Origin: Rossellomorea sp. BNER
Lineage (GTDB): Bacteria > Bacillota > Bacilli > Bacillales > Bacillaceae_B
NCBI GenBank assembly: GCA_024213275.1
Contig: JANAVG010000004.1
Location: forward strand, 65,759 to 129,758
DNA: 64,000 nucleotides
Direction: 5' to 3'
Shown here one piece after another: positions 1 to 8,696 of this stretch; positions within the stretch are counted from its first letter, which is position 1; each line of letters starts with the position of its first letter. The notes below the pieces were generated by a model that was given only the letters and a program-made list of their open reading frames with translations, made no database searches and had not been told where the DNA came from. The translations under genes and the position numbers were made by a program.

Positions 1-262
1 GGAAGGCTCATAAATAAATTGAAAAGGCGCATAAAAAGGGGGAATGCTCATAAAAGGAAAAGTAGGCTCAAAAATCGTTGATAATGGAGCACAAGGGCCA
101 AGGGAAGGCTCATAAATAAATTGAAAAGGCGCATAAAAAGGGGGAATGCTCATAAAAGGAAAAGTAGGCTCAAAAATCGCTGATAATGGAGCACAAGAGC
201 CAAGGGAAGGCTCATAAATGAATGGAAGAGCCGCATAAAAAGGGGAATGCTCAAGGAAAGGG
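1..262. repeat. 102-bp tandem repeat, two full copies plus a partial third
   Basis: Units begin at 1, 103 and 205 with an exact 102-base period. Copies 1 and 2 differ at only a few positions; copy 3 is diverged and has lost one G of a G-run. Each unit is built from about five degenerate 20-21-base subunits carrying a GGCTCATAAA-like core (near 5, 26, 44, 64 and 86). The array continues off the left edge, so the full copy number is unknown. Function is unknown. Confidence 0.9.
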
Positions 263-366
263 GAAAAGAATCATTTTTTATGAAGAAACTGATTTTTAGC
301 AGCTACGTAAAAATAAAACTGATTAAGTACTAATACAAATTTCTACATTAACATAATAAAAACTAA
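263..366. other. AT-rich intergenic region, no gene seen
   Basis: This is AT-rich DNA between the tandem repeat and the shared regulatory element. I see no ORF, RNA or clear promoter here. Confidence 0.5.
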
Positions 367-431
367 TTCAGAAAAATCAGAAAAAGGGGTATAAATCTTT
401 CATCTTATCTTCAAGATTGAAACCCCTTACA
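367..431 (+). promoter_or_regulatory. Shared regulatory element, copy 1 (upstream of the binding-protein gene)
   Basis: This stretch is closely similar to 10227-10294, upstream of the permease operon. Both begin with two TCAGAAAA-like direct repeats, followed by AGGGGT (385-390) and its inverted partner ACCCCT (422-427). The start-to-start spacing is 37 bp in both copies. TTGAAA at 417-422 followed by a TATA-like stretch near 440 could be promoter boxes. I infer that this is the binding region of the response regulator encoded at 7963-8646. No binding data can be read from sequence. Confidence 0.7.
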
Positions 432-474
432 ATTGGGATATAGGAAATTCCAATTGAAAAAGGGGGAAGTAATA

Positions 475-1782
475 TTGAAGAAAACCTTTTCTATTATGAT
501 GTCTGTTGTGATTCTAGTGTTTGGGGTTTTAGCCGGTTGTTCTAGTTCGACATCAAACGAAGGGAGCGGCGATTCGGGTTCGGGGGAAGAAGTGAATTTA
601 AAGGTCGCGGTGTTTCCAGCTGATTTGCCAACGTTTGAACGGGCATATGAACAGTTTAAGAAAGAGAATCCGAATATTAACATTGAGTTTGATAGTTTTC
701 CACAGCAGCAATACTACGAGAAATTGCGGATCCAGCTGTCAGGTGGGACGGGCTATGACTTGTTTGCTGGTCAAATTGATTCTTTAGTAGATACAGGAAT
801 CTTGGAGCCTCTTAATAAACGGATTAAAGAAAGTGGCATAGATGTTGCCGGGTTTGGGACGATGTATGATTCGATGAAAATGAATGGGGATATTTTGGGC
901 CTCCCTTACCGAAAGTCCAATTGGATGATGTATTACAATAAGGATTTATTTGATGAAAAAGGTGTCGAGTATCCGAGTGATGATATGACTTGGGGTGAGT
1001 TCCGCGGGCTTGCGAAGAAAATGACAAGTGGCAGCGGGGGTGACAAAGTGTATGGAGCTTATATTCAACAATGGCCGCAAACCTGGTATATGCAAGGTGT
1101 ACAAGGAGGGGCCACGATCATTGATAAGGATTTATCTCCATTTAAGGATGGACTTCAGTTCCGTTTGGATTTAGAGAAAGATGGTTCGATTATGAAGTGG
1201 TCAGAGCAAGTAACGACTGGTGCCCATTATAATGCGGCTTTTCAAAAAGGAAATGTGGCGATGAATATCATTGGAGATTGGCATGTGGCACAGCTTCGTC
1301 AAGCGGAAACGGAAGGAGACATCTCCTTTGATTGGGATGTTGTTCCGATTCCACATCCAGAAGGGGTAGCGAAGAACACGACACTTGCCTTACCTGTCAC
1401 GTTAATGATGAACAAAAACTCAGAGCATAAGGAAGCAGCGTTTAAAGTCCTTAGCTATATGACTGGAAAAGAAGGGGCTGAATTATTCGCATCCGAAGGG
1501 TACCTTACAGGCTATATGAATGAAGATGTGAAAAAGGCGTACCTGGGTGACAGCTCTCAAAAACCAGAAAACCTGCATTATTTCTTAGAAGTAAAAGAGT
1601 ATCCAGAGTACCCAATGATCCCTGGTGTTAAGACTGTTGTTGTAGAACAAATCTATAAGCAAGAAGGCGAGTTGGCGCTCATTGGTGAGCAGAGTGTGGA
1701 TAAAGCCATTAAGAATATTAAGAAGCGTGTAGAAGAAGAGTGGGCCAGTAAGTATGAAGGTGAATATGAGGTAGGAAATTGA
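475..1782 (+). CDS. ABC sugar-binding lipoprotein (extracellular solute-binding family 1)
   Basis: Membrane-anchored substrate-binding protein of a carbohydrate ABC importer, likely taking unsaturated oligosaccharides released by the PL8 lyase. The TTG start at 475 sits behind a GGGGGAAG ribosome binding site and gives a typical lipoprotein signal with lipobox VLAGC, so the ATG at 433 is too far upstream. The mature protein (about 415 residues) starts with a Ser/Gly-rich linker and has the usual two-lobe binding-protein pattern, including GGTGYDLFAG near residue 85. Its permeases are 9 kb downstream in a second operon. A hairpin right after the gene may limit read-through into kduD, a common way to make more binding protein than enzyme. 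Substrate is inferred from the neighbours. Confidence 0.9.
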   Translation: MKKTFSIMMSVVILVFGVLAGCSSSTSNEGSGDSGSGEEVNLKVAVFPADLPTFERAYEQFKKENPNINIEFDSFPQQQYYEKLRIQLSGGTGYDLFAGQIDSLVDTGILEPLNKRIKESGIDVAGFGTMYDSMKMNGDILGLPYRKSNWMMYYNKDLFDEKGVEYPSDDMTWGEFRGLAKKMTSGSGGDKVYGAYIQQWPQTWYMQGVQGGATIIDKDLSPFKDGLQFRLDLEKDGSIMKWSEQVTTGAHYNAAFQKGNVAMNIIGDWHVAQLRQAETEGDISFDWDVVPIPHPEGVAKNTTLALPVTLMMNKNSEHKEAAFKVLSYMTGKEGAELFASEGYLTGYMNEDVKKAYLGDSSQKPENLHYFLEVKEYPEYPMIPGVKTVVVEQIYKQEGELALIGEQSVDKAIKNIKKRVEEEWASKYEGEYEVGN

Positions 1783-1803
1783 TTTTACCTTTGGCAATAA
1801 AAT

Positions 1804-1840
1804 AGGCGCTGCATCATTTTAAATGCGGTGCCTTTTCTTT
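1804..1840 (+). terminator. Hairpin with T-run after the binding-protein gene
   Basis: AGGCGCTGCAT (1804-1814 region) pairs with ATGCGGTGCCT, allowing G-U pairs, and is followed by CCTTTTCTTTT. It lies between the binding-protein gene and kduD, so it is probably a partial, stoichiometry-setting terminator. Confidence 0.7.
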
Positions 1841-1885
1841 TGAGTGAGAAGGACCACTTAGAAATGATCGATGGGAGGAGAAAAT

Positions 1886-2641
1886 ATGGAGCAGGCGTTT
1901 TCGTTAGTAGGGAAAACAGCGATTGTCACAGGCATAAGCCGCGGACTTGGGAAAGGAATGGCGCTTGGATTGGCAAAGGCCGGGGCTGATATTGTCGGAA
2001 TCAGCGTGAGTAATATGCAGGATACAAAAGAAGCAGTCCAACAGCTCGGCCGAAAATTTTATGATATACCAGCCGACATGTCTAGTATCGAAGAAGTAGA
2101 AAGAGCAGCACATGAAGCCATTGAGAGTGTGGGAAGAATCGATATTCTTGTGAATAATGCCGGGATTATTCGGCGTTCCCCTGCGAAGGATTTCAGTCAA
2201 GAAGATTGGAAAGAGGTACTAGATATTAACCTGAATGCTGTGTTTACCATGAGTTCGATTATTGGAAATCATATGCTGGAGCATCAAAAAGGAAAAATCA
2301 TCAACATTGCTTCTATGCTTTCATTTCAAGGGGGGATAAGGGTTCCAGCCTACACGGTCAGCAAACATGGAATTGCCGGTTTGACCAAATCCCTCGCCAA
2401 TGAATGGTCGTCTCAAGGAGTCAATGTCAATGCGATTGCTCCAGGATATATGGCGACAGATAATACGGAGGCATTACGGAATGATCCGGAACGAAGTGAA
2501 TCGATTTTATCCCGTATACCGACGAAACGCTGGGGGAATCCAAGCGATTTAGAAGGACCTGTTGTCTTTTTAGCCTCAGAAGCTTCTGATTATGTGACGG
2601 GACATATTTTATGTGTAGACGGCGGTTGGATGAGCTCTTAA
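1886..2641 (+). CDS. kduD: 2-dehydro-3-deoxy-D-gluconate 5-dehydrogenase (short-chain dehydrogenase)
   Basis: NAD(P)-dependent short-chain dehydrogenase reducing the diketo-deoxyuronate made by KduI to 2-keto-3-deoxygluconate, in the cytoplasm. It shows the Rossmann motif TGISRGLGKG near residue 15, NNAG, and the catalytic YxxxK with Tyr156 and Lys160. The length of 251 residues is normal for KduD. GGAGGAG five bases before the ATG at 1886 fixes the start; an in-frame ATG at 1871 overlaps the ribosome binding site. The next gene is kduI, the enzyme of the preceding step, which supports KduD over a generic SDR. Confidence 0.9.
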   Translation: MEQAFSLVGKTAIVTGISRGLGKGMALGLAKAGADIVGISVSNMQDTKEAVQQLGRKFYDIPADMSSIEEVERAAHEAIESVGRIDILVNNAGIIRRSPAKDFSQEDWKEVLDINLNAVFTMSSIIGNHMLEHQKGKIINIASMLSFQGGIRVPAYTVSKHGIAGLTKSLANEWSSQGVNVNAIAPGYMATDNTEALRNDPERSESILSRIPTKRWGNPSDLEGPVVFLASEASDYVTGHILCVDGGWMSS

Positions 2642-2681
2642 TCATATTGAAAAAAATAGATGTACTGGAGGAGAAAAAACG

Positions 2682-3512
2682 ATGGAAGTGAGACACGCTA
2701 GACATTTTAAAGAAGTAGAAAGAATGAATACGACAGAGTTACGAGAAAACTTTTTGATGGAGTCTTTATTCCAAAAAGGTGAAGTGAAGATGTCCTATAC
2801 CCATGAGGATCGGATGATTGTCGGAGCGGCGGTGCCTTCGGATAATGGTCTTTATTTAGAGGATCCAGATACATTAAAAACGGACTATTTCCTTGAACGT
2901 CGAGAATTAGGAATCGTCAACATTGGAGGATCAGGGAAAGTAGTGGCTGATGGACAGGAATATGAATTGAACACAAAAGACTGTTTGTATGTTGGAAAAG
3001 GAACGAAAGAAGTTCTGTTTCGAAATGCAGATGATGCAAATCCTGCTAAGTTCTACTTTGTTTCTACACTCGCCCATGAGGTTCTTCCTACGAAGAAAAT
3101 GGGGATTGAGGAAGCGACACCTGTTCACCTAGGATCAGTGAAAGAATCGAATAAACGAACCATTTATAAATATATCCATGCCGATGGAATTCAAAGCTGT
3201 CAGCTCATGCTCGGGATGACGCTGCTTGAGGATAACAGCATGTGGAATACGATGCCGGCGCATATCCATGACCGCCGTTCAGAAGTCTATTTATATTTTG
3301 ATATGGAACCAAATACACGTATTTTTCATTTTATGGGAAAACCGGAAGAGACTCGCCATCTAGTGATAAAAAATGAACAGTCTGTTATCTCTCCAAGCTG
3401 GTCGATTCACTCAGGGATTGGAACAGGGAGCTATACCTTTATTTGGGCAATGGCAGGAGAGAATTACACCTTTGAGGATATGGAAGGGGTCTCCATGGAA
3501 GAGTTGAAATAA
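2682..3512 (+). CDS. kduI: 5-dehydro-4-deoxy-D-glucuronate isomerase
   Basis: Cupin isomerase converting the 4-deoxy-5-keto-uronate, formed when the unsaturated uronate ring opens, into 3-deoxy-2,5-diketogluconate. At 276 residues it matches the family. The metal ligands are visible as His194, His196, Glu201 (in HIHDRRSEVYLYF) and His243 (in WSIHSG), at the same mutual spacing as the known E. coli ligands. A strong TGGAGGAG site precedes the ATG. It forms an operon with kduD, kdgK and kdgA. Confidence 0.95.
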   Translation: MEVRHARHFKEVERMNTTELRENFLMESLFQKGEVKMSYTHEDRMIVGAAVPSDNGLYLEDPDTLKTDYFLERRELGIVNIGGSGKVVADGQEYELNTKDCLYVGKGTKEVLFRNADDANPAKFYFVSTLAHEVLPTKKMGIEEATPVHLGSVKESNKRTIYKYIHADGIQSCQLMLGMTLLEDNSMWNTMPAHIHDRRSEVYLYFDMEPNTRIFHFMGKPEETRHLVIKNEQSVISPSWSIHSGIGTGSYTFIWAMAGENYTFEDMEGVSMEELK

Positions 3513-3514
3513 AG

Positions 3515-3624
3515 TCCTTCCGTCTTAGGGCTTCCCATAGGGGGCAGGAATCACTATATGAACATATTGAAATGGTGGTTCCAGAACCTAGGTTTGGGAC
3601 AGTCCCAAGCGGAAGACGGATGGG
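3515..3624. repeat. Intergenic palindromic repeat, copy A
   Basis: A long imperfect hairpin. The outer arm around CCTTCCGTCTT (3516-3526) pairs with AAGACGGATGG (3613-3623), and inner GGAATCAC pairs with GTGGTTCC. It shares the core pieces GGGGGC-GGAA-CACTAT, ATTGAA, GTGGTTCC and GGACAG with the element at 45038-45170, so this is a dispersed family. It sits inside the operon between kduI and the heparinase-like gene and could act on the mRNA as a stabilising or attenuating structure. Confidence 0.75.
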
Positions 3625-3643
3625 ATAAAAGGATGAGGAATTT

Positions 3644-5623
3644 ATGTATGTTGGGGTGGAAGAAACTGATTTTTTGAAAGAGATGTCTTGGAAGCATTGC
3701 GAAGAAGAAACCAGTGAGCTTTTGAATCGAGCGAAGGAAGCCTGTCAAAACCGCTTTGTGTTTACACATCCGTGGGATATGGAACGCTGTGAGGAAACTG
3801 TATCGTTTTCCAATAAAATCGATTGGACGTATCGGTTGAATGGGGATGAAGAATGGACCTTCATGTTGAACCGTCACCGTTTCATGGCAGAGATTGGTCA
3901 ATCTTACTTGCTAACCGGTGAAGAAGAGTTTGTCTATCATTGGAAACGTCTTTTTTATGATTGGGTTAGGGCCAATCAGGATCCGTCTATCCACTCCTTA
4001 ACCTACCGAAAAATCGATGCAGGGATCCGTCTTGTTAACTGGTTAAAAAGCTATCCCTTTATTCGTTGCTCTGCAAATTGGAATAAGGAAGATGACCACT
4101 ATTTTTATGAACAATTGAAGGAACATGGAGAGTTTTTATCCCACTCGTTTACGCCTTTTGATTTTCAAAGCAACTGGGGTTTTATCGAAACCAATGGATT
4201 ATTGCAGTCTGCTTTTATGATGGGGGAGAGTAGTAAGAATGAGTGGTTTAATTTAGCGATAAGCCGCCTGGAAAAGATGATTGATTTGCAAATTCGTGAT
4301 GACGGCTACCAAAATGAGCAGTCTCCTATGTATCATCATGAAGTATTGTTTTGCTTGATGGAAATCACGATTGTGCTCCAACGAACTGGGATTGCTGTGC
4401 CCCACTTTGTCACAAAAGCAGTCGACCGAATGTTGACGGCTTCCTATCGATTCATGAAGCCAAATGGTCATCAGCCGATGCTAGGGGATAGCGATGATAC
4501 GGATATGAGAGGCGTATTAGCCATTGGAGCCGTCCTATTAAAGCGGTCAGACCTATTTGCCTTGTCTGATCAACAGATTGGTCTTGATTTCCTTTGGTAT
4601 TTCGGTGAGGAAGGGCTAAAAACATTCTCGTCTCTTACAGAAGAACTGCCGGAAGATTGTTCTTTTTCTTTTCAACAGGCGGGAGTGACGGTCATGAGAA
4701 ACGGCTGGAGCCACAAAGATGATTACCTTCTGTTCGATCATGGGATTTTGGGACAAGTGAACAAAGGACATGGCCATGACGATACTTTACATTTAGAACT
4801 GATGACAGGTGGACGTGAATTTCTAGTGGACGGGGGGCGCTACACGTATTGTGAGACGGAGGAGCGGGAGTATTTTAAAATCGCCAGCCGGCATAATACG
4901 GTTACGATAGATGGGCATTCTCCTTCGATTTATAAAGGAACATGGGAGTGGGAACAATGCCCGCGCCCCATAGACTCTTTCGTTCGTTTTCATGAGGATT
5001 ACAACTATTCACAGTCTGCCCATACCGGATTTTGGCGCCTTCCTTCTCCGGTTCACGTTACCCGAAGAGTTTTTTACAGAAAGTCATCCTACTGGTTTGT
5101 GATTGATTCGTTTGAATCAAATGGCACACACAATTATGAACAACATTTTCATTTTCCTGAGCATACTCAAGTGGAATGGAATGACCGTAATGAACTTTTC
5201 ACCACTTATAAAGAAGGAACGAATATTAAGATACTTCCCCTCGCTTTTTCAATGGATGATCAGGTGGAGCTGAAAGAGGGACTGATCTCAAGACATTATA
5301 ATCAACTTGATTCTGCTCCACATATAACGTTTCAATACAAAAAACGAAAATGGTTCGTCGCTCCGTTTATCATGGTTCCTTATCAGGCTGGGGAGGAGGT
5401 ATCTCTTCAAGTGAAGCCTCTGCCTGTCAGCTCAATAAAGGAACGAAAAGAAGCTGGCTCTAGTGTTCTTGCTTTTCAGATTCAAATTGGCGATGTGGAA
5501 GATCTCATCATTTGCTCGTTAAACGGATCCGATAGCTTTCTTGTGGGCGAATATCAAGTGTGTGGAGAGGTCATCTTGATTTCTAAAAGGGAGGATGGGT
5601 CATCGATTGAGGTCATTCGGTAA
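3644..5623 (+). CDS. Heparinase II/III family polysaccharide lyase
   Basis: Predicted to cleave uronate-containing glycans by beta-elimination, giving a 4,5-unsaturated uronate at the new non-reducing end. The N-terminal half (to about residue 330) is a helix-rich toroid-like domain. The C-terminal half is the heparinase II/III beta-sandwich, with GHGHDDTLHLEL, EFLVDGG and SRHNTVTIDG between about 375 and 430, where the family places catalytic and metal-binding His residues. Length is 659 residues. No signal peptide is visible, so it probably works in the cytoplasm on imported oligosaccharides, after the secreted PL8 enzyme. The exact PL family and substrate cannot be settled by eye. The neighbours kduI and kdgK fit its product. 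Confidence 0.85.
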   Translation: MYVGVEETDFLKEMSWKHCEEETSELLNRAKEACQNRFVFTHPWDMERCEETVSFSNKIDWTYRLNGDEEWTFMLNRHRFMAEIGQSYLLTGEEEFVYHWKRLFYDWVRANQDPSIHSLTYRKIDAGIRLVNWLKSYPFIRCSANWNKEDDHYFYEQLKEHGEFLSHSFTPFDFQSNWGFIETNGLLQSAFMMGESSKNEWFNLAISRLEKMIDLQIRDDGYQNEQSPMYHHEVLFCLMEITIVLQRTGIAVPHFVTKAVDRMLTASYRFMKPNGHQPMLGDSDDTDMRGVLAIGAVLLKRSDLFALSDQQIGLDFLWYFGEEGLKTFSSLTEELPEDCSFSFQQAGVTVMRNGWSHKDDYLLFDHGILGQVNKGHGHDDTLHLELMTGGREFLVDGGRYTYCETEEREYFKIASRHNTVTIDGHSPSIYKGTWEWEQCPRPIDSFVRFHEDYNYSQSAHTGFWRLPSPVHVTRRVFYRKSSYWFVIDSFESNGTHNYEQHFHFPEHTQVEWNDRNELFTTYKEGTNIKILPLAFSMDDQVELKEGLISRHYNQLDSAPHITFQYKKRKWFVAPFIMVPYQAGEEVSLQVKPLPVSSIKERKEAGSSVLAFQIQIGDVEDLIICSLNGSDSFLVGEYQVCGEVILISKREDGSSIEVIR

Positions 5624-5650
5624 TGAAGATTAATAGAGAGGAAGATTCAT

Positions 5651-6613
5651 ATGCTTGATGTCGTAACATTTGGAGAATCGATGGTGTTGTTTTCCCCTGA
5701 ACGTCCCGGTCGTTTACGTCATGTCCATTCTTACTCTAAACAACTTGGAGGGGCAGAGTCTAATGTGGCTATCGGTCTTTCCCGCCTTGGCATGAAAGCT
5801 GGATGGTTTAGTAAGCTGGGGCGAGACGAGTTCGGCTATTATATCCAATCAGCTATTCAAGGAGAGGGCGTCGACACATCGAGAGTTTTATTTGATGAGC
5901 AATCCCCGACAGGGCTGTATCTAAAAGAATATGTACGAGAAGGCATGGTCAACGTGATGTATTACCGGCACATGTCAGCGGCAAGTCAAATGTCCCCAAT
6001 TGATTTAGATGAGTCTTATATTGCTTCAGCCAAAATCCTCCATATCACTGGCATTACTCCTGCCCTTAGTTCTTCCTGTGCAGAAACAGTAGAAGCAGCC
6101 ATTGATAAAGCTCGTCGTCATGGGGTGAAAGTCGTATTCGATCCCAATATACGCTTGAAACTATTTAGGTCAAAAGGTGAGGCGAGTGCTGTTTTAAGAA
6201 AAATAGCGGATAAAAGTGATATTGTGCTGGCAGGTAAGGGAGAAGGAGAAATATTGACAGGGTATACAGAAGTACAGGAGATAGCAGCAGAATTTCATCG
6301 TACAGGAGTAGAAACGGTTGTGATTAAAATGGAAGATAAGGGAGCGTACTTTTCGAGTGGAGCAGAAAAAGGGATGGTGGAGGCTTTTCCAGTAAAGCAT
6401 GTTATTGATCCTGTCGGTGCAGGAGATGGGTTTGCGGCTGGATTTTTAACGAGCTTATTGAGGGAGGAAGGTTTAACGCAAGCCGTGAAGGTAGGAAATG
6501 CTGTTGGGGCTTTGATGGTTCAATCATACGGAGATATGGAAGGGCTTCCGACATGGGGTGAACTCCAAGAAGTTTTAAATGAAATCAATGACACAGAGCA
6601 GGTAAGGAGGTAA
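5651..6613 (+). CDS. kdgK: 2-dehydro-3-deoxygluconokinase (PfkB family)
   Basis: Phosphorylates 2-keto-3-deoxygluconate to KDPG with ATP. The 320-residue ribokinase-type protein starts with VVTFGESMVLF, carries the sugar-binding GGAESNVAIGLSRLG near residue 37, and has the C-terminal PfkB signature DPVGAGDGFAAGF with the catalytic base Asp259. AGAGGAAG precedes the ATG. Four bases separate its stop from kdgA, so the two are almost certainly translated from one mRNA. Confidence 0.93.
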   Translation: MLDVVTFGESMVLFSPERPGRLRHVHSYSKQLGGAESNVAIGLSRLGMKAGWFSKLGRDEFGYYIQSAIQGEGVDTSRVLFDEQSPTGLYLKEYVREGMVNVMYYRHMSAASQMSPIDLDESYIASAKILHITGITPALSSSCAETVEAAIDKARRHGVKVVFDPNIRLKLFRSKGEASAVLRKIADKSDIVLAGKGEGEILTGYTEVQEIAAEFHRTGVETVVIKMEDKGAYFSSGAEKGMVEAFPVKHVIDPVGAGDGFAAGFLTSLLREEGLTQAVKVGNAVGALMVQSYGDMEGLPTWGELQEVLNEINDTEQVRR

Positions 6614-6617
6614 AGAA

Positions 6618-7283
6618 ATGAGTGAACAGCTTTTTAGTCAGCCTGAGATTATTTCGATCGTGCGCGGTTACTGTTCTGAAACAGCGCTATCAGTCGTGGA
6701 TGCTTTATATGAAGGCGGAATTCGTACATTCGAAATTACCATGGATTCCCCTGATGCTCTCCATATCATCAACCGCCTTTCTAGAACCGATAAGCCGGAA
6801 TTGAGAGTAGGGGCAGGAACAGTGCTGTCTATAGAAGAAGCAGAAAAAGCGATCGATGCAGGAGCTGAGTTTATTTTTTCTCCTCATTTTGATGAAGGAA
6901 TTGTAAAAAGGGTAAAAGAATTGGGCTGTATTTCGATTCCAGGAACCTTCACCGCTTCAGAAATGATGAAAGCGAAACAAGCTGGAGCCGACTTTATAAA
7001 AGTCTTTCCCGTGAATCATGTTGGACCATCGTACTTAAAAGCGATTCAAACACCTATCCCTCACTTAAGAATGATCCCAACAGGAGGAATTACAAGGGAT
7101 AACATGGTGGAATATCTTAAAAATGGAGCGGTGGCTGTAGGAATGGGAGGCAGCCTTGTTCAAGATGTTGATGTTCGATTACAGAGGTATGATTTAGTTA
7201 AGCAAAATGCTGAAGGTGTGATGTCAGTCTTAAATGAATGGCTCAGAGAGAATCTCCATGTAGAAAAGCTTACGAATAAATGA
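6618..7283 (+). CDS. kdgA: 2-dehydro-3-deoxy-6-phosphogluconate (KDPG) aldolase
   Basis: Class I aldolase splitting KDPG into pyruvate and glyceraldehyde-3-phosphate, the last step of uronate breakdown. The 221-residue TIM barrel shows FEITMDSP, GAGTVLS and the Schiff-base segment GADFIKVFP with Lys128, then IPTGGI and VGMGGSLV for the phosphate site. A near-perfect AAGGAGGT precedes the ATG, overlapping the 3' end of kdgK. Some members also act on KHG; the context favours KDPG. Confidence 0.93.
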   Translation: MSEQLFSQPEIISIVRGYCSETALSVVDALYEGGIRTFEITMDSPDALHIINRLSRTDKPELRVGAGTVLSIEEAEKAIDAGAEFIFSPHFDEGIVKRVKELGCISIPGTFTASEMMKAKQAGADFIKVFPVNHVGPSYLKAIQTPIPHLRMIPTGGITRDNMVEYLKNGAVAVGMGGSLVQDVDVRLQRYDLVKQNAEGVMSVLNEWLRENLHVEKLTNK

Positions 7284-7298
7284 AAAAGCAGGTGAGGA

Positions 7299-7922
7299 AT
7301 GATGGGAGGAAGTTCTTTTTCTGAAAAAGTATATGAAGGTACGGGGTGGCTTGTAAAATTAGTTTATGTACAATTGCTTTTTCTTCTCTTTACTTCATTA
7401 GGGTTCGTTCTATTCGGCTTGTTTCCGGCATCTGCCGCTTTATTTGCGATTGTCAGACAATGGCTTCTTGGCAAACATGACGTCTCATTATTTCGGACTT
7501 TTTGGAACTATTTTAAAGAATATTTTGTCCAAGCCAATGTTTTAGGCTGGTTCCTTTCGATTGCATCGGTTGCGATTACGTTTTATTTTTTCATGTTTCG
7601 TGAATTTGAAAACGGGTGGGGGACGATTTTAGTCTATCTATGGTTCCCGATTACGATTCTTCTTCTTTTGTTATGGCTATTTTGGCTACCTGTCCTGGTT
7701 CATTATGAAATCAAAGGGCTTCGTGTATTAAAGCTTGCGGTATATACTGCCGTCATGCGCCCGCTTCATACAGTTGGGTTTGTTGTCTTAATGATTGCTC
7801 TTTATTATTGGAGCCTGATTCTGCCTGGATTCATTCCGATTTTAAATATTAGTTTACTAGTTTTCGGCTGGATGTGGATTGCCCGCCATTCCTTCCAGAA
7901 ATTCGATGAAAAAGTTGCATAA
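7299..7922 (+). CDS. DUF624 (YesL-like) membrane protein
   Basis: A 207-residue integral membrane protein with about five hydrophobic segments. It has the DUF624 pattern of an N-terminal LLFTSLGFVLFGLFPA stretch followed by an Arg/Trp-rich loop. YesL-type proteins often sit beside carbohydrate ABC importers and two-component systems in Bacillota, but their biochemical role is not known. It is the last gene of the first operon, followed by a strong terminator. An auxiliary role in import or signalling is only inferred from location. Confidence 0.8.
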   Translation: MMGGSSFSEKVYEGTGWLVKLVYVQLLFLLFTSLGFVLFGLFPASAALFAIVRQWLLGKHDVSLFRTFWNYFKEYFVQANVLGWFLSIASVAITFYFFMFREFENGWGTILVYLWFPITILLLLLWLFWLPVLVHYEIKGLRVLKLAVYTAVMRPLHTVGFVVLMIALYYWSLILPGFIPILNISLLVFGWMWIARHSFQKFDEKVA

Positions 7923-7924
7923 GG

Positions 7925-7961
7925 AAAGCCTGATGGGAATGTATTTCTCATCAGGCTTTTT
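7925..7961. terminator. Bidirectional terminator
   Basis: AAAGCCTGATG (7925-7935) pairs with CATCAGGCTTT (7949-7959), with T-rich sequence on both sides. It separates the operon ending at 7922 from the converging response-regulator gene. Confidence 0.85.
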
Positions 7962-7962
7962 A

Positions 7963-8646
7963 CTAAGTAATTTTGTTGATCATTTCAAAGATGCCAAGCT
8001 CGTTAATCGTTTTAATAACCTCTTTCGTGCTGCGTTTATCGAATTTCTTTAAGATACTGCTAATCTGTTTTTTGATCGTTTCGAGCTCGACGACACGTTC
8101 TTTGGCAATCTCTTTGCGTTTTTTTCCGGTACAGAGAGATCTTAAAATTTCAAGTTCAGTAGGAGTTAACGTCGTCATGATTTTGAATATGTGGGGGAAT
8201 TGATATTCCGCTTTTTTAATTCTAGCAAACTCCTGGCGAATTTTTTCAGCTATCACCGGCCGGATGGGGGAACAGTTATTAGACGCTGCATTGATGGCCT
8301 CGATAATCTCCTCTTTTGAGCTGGATTTAATCACATAATCGACAATAGCTGTTTGAAAAGCAGCAAATACAATATTACTGTCTTGGTGGACGGTCAACAT
8401 AATGATTTTCGTGTCAGGTGCCTTTTCATGAATGGCCGCAGCAGCATTGATCCCGGCAAGCTGCTCTTCCATTTCAATATCCATTAAAATCACATCTGGC
8501 TTATGAGTGGCAGCAAGCTGGACAGCTTCTTTTCCACTTTTAGCGGAAGAGACGAGGGTAAAGTTACCTTCGGCTTTTATAATACGCTCTAGACGGCGGC
8601 GGTGGGCTTCCATATCATCGACAATAAGTATACTTATAGGTTCCAT
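7963..8646 (-). CDS. NarL/LuxR-type response regulator
   Basis: Transcription regulator of a two-component system. The receiver domain (residues 1-125) has the acidic pair Asp10/Asp11, phospho-acceptor Asp56 in VILMDIEM, Thr85 and Lys107. The C-terminal region has a LuxR-type helix-turn-helix (about 160-215) starting TPTELEILRSL. Total is 227 residues. The sensor kinase gene lies 50 bases upstream on the same strand, so they form a pair. Both sit between two glycan-catabolic operons that share a promoter element, and I infer that this protein binds it. The recognition-helix region is Lys-rich and less typical than in DegU or NarL. Confidence 0.88.
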   Translation of the reverse strand: MEPISILIVDDMEAHRRRLERIIKAEGNFTLVSSAKSGKEAVQLAATHKPDVILMDIEMEEQLAGINAAAAIHEKAPDTKIIMLTVHQDSNIVFAAFQTAIVDYVIKSSSKEEIIEAINAASNNCSPIRPVIAEKIRQEFARIKKAEYQFPHIFKIMTTLTPTELEILRSLCTGKKRKEIAKERVVELETIKKQISSILKKFDKRSTKEVIKTINELGIFEMINKIT

Positions 8647-8696
8647 GTGAATTTCCTCCCCTTCTAATTGATTAATCCTGTATGTACAAATGTCTA

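Noticed and set aside
1-230. Open minus-strand frame through the 102-bp repeats encoding a 34-residue repeat peptide
   Set aside because: No start codon with a ribosome binding site is visible, a frameshifting G loss occurs in the third unit, and Pro/Phe-rich composition arises simply from the repeat bases. Reported only as a repeat.
433-474. ATG 433 as start of the binding lipoprotein
   Set aside because: It precedes the ribosome binding site and would add a basic tail before a standard lipoprotein signal; TTG 475 fits better.
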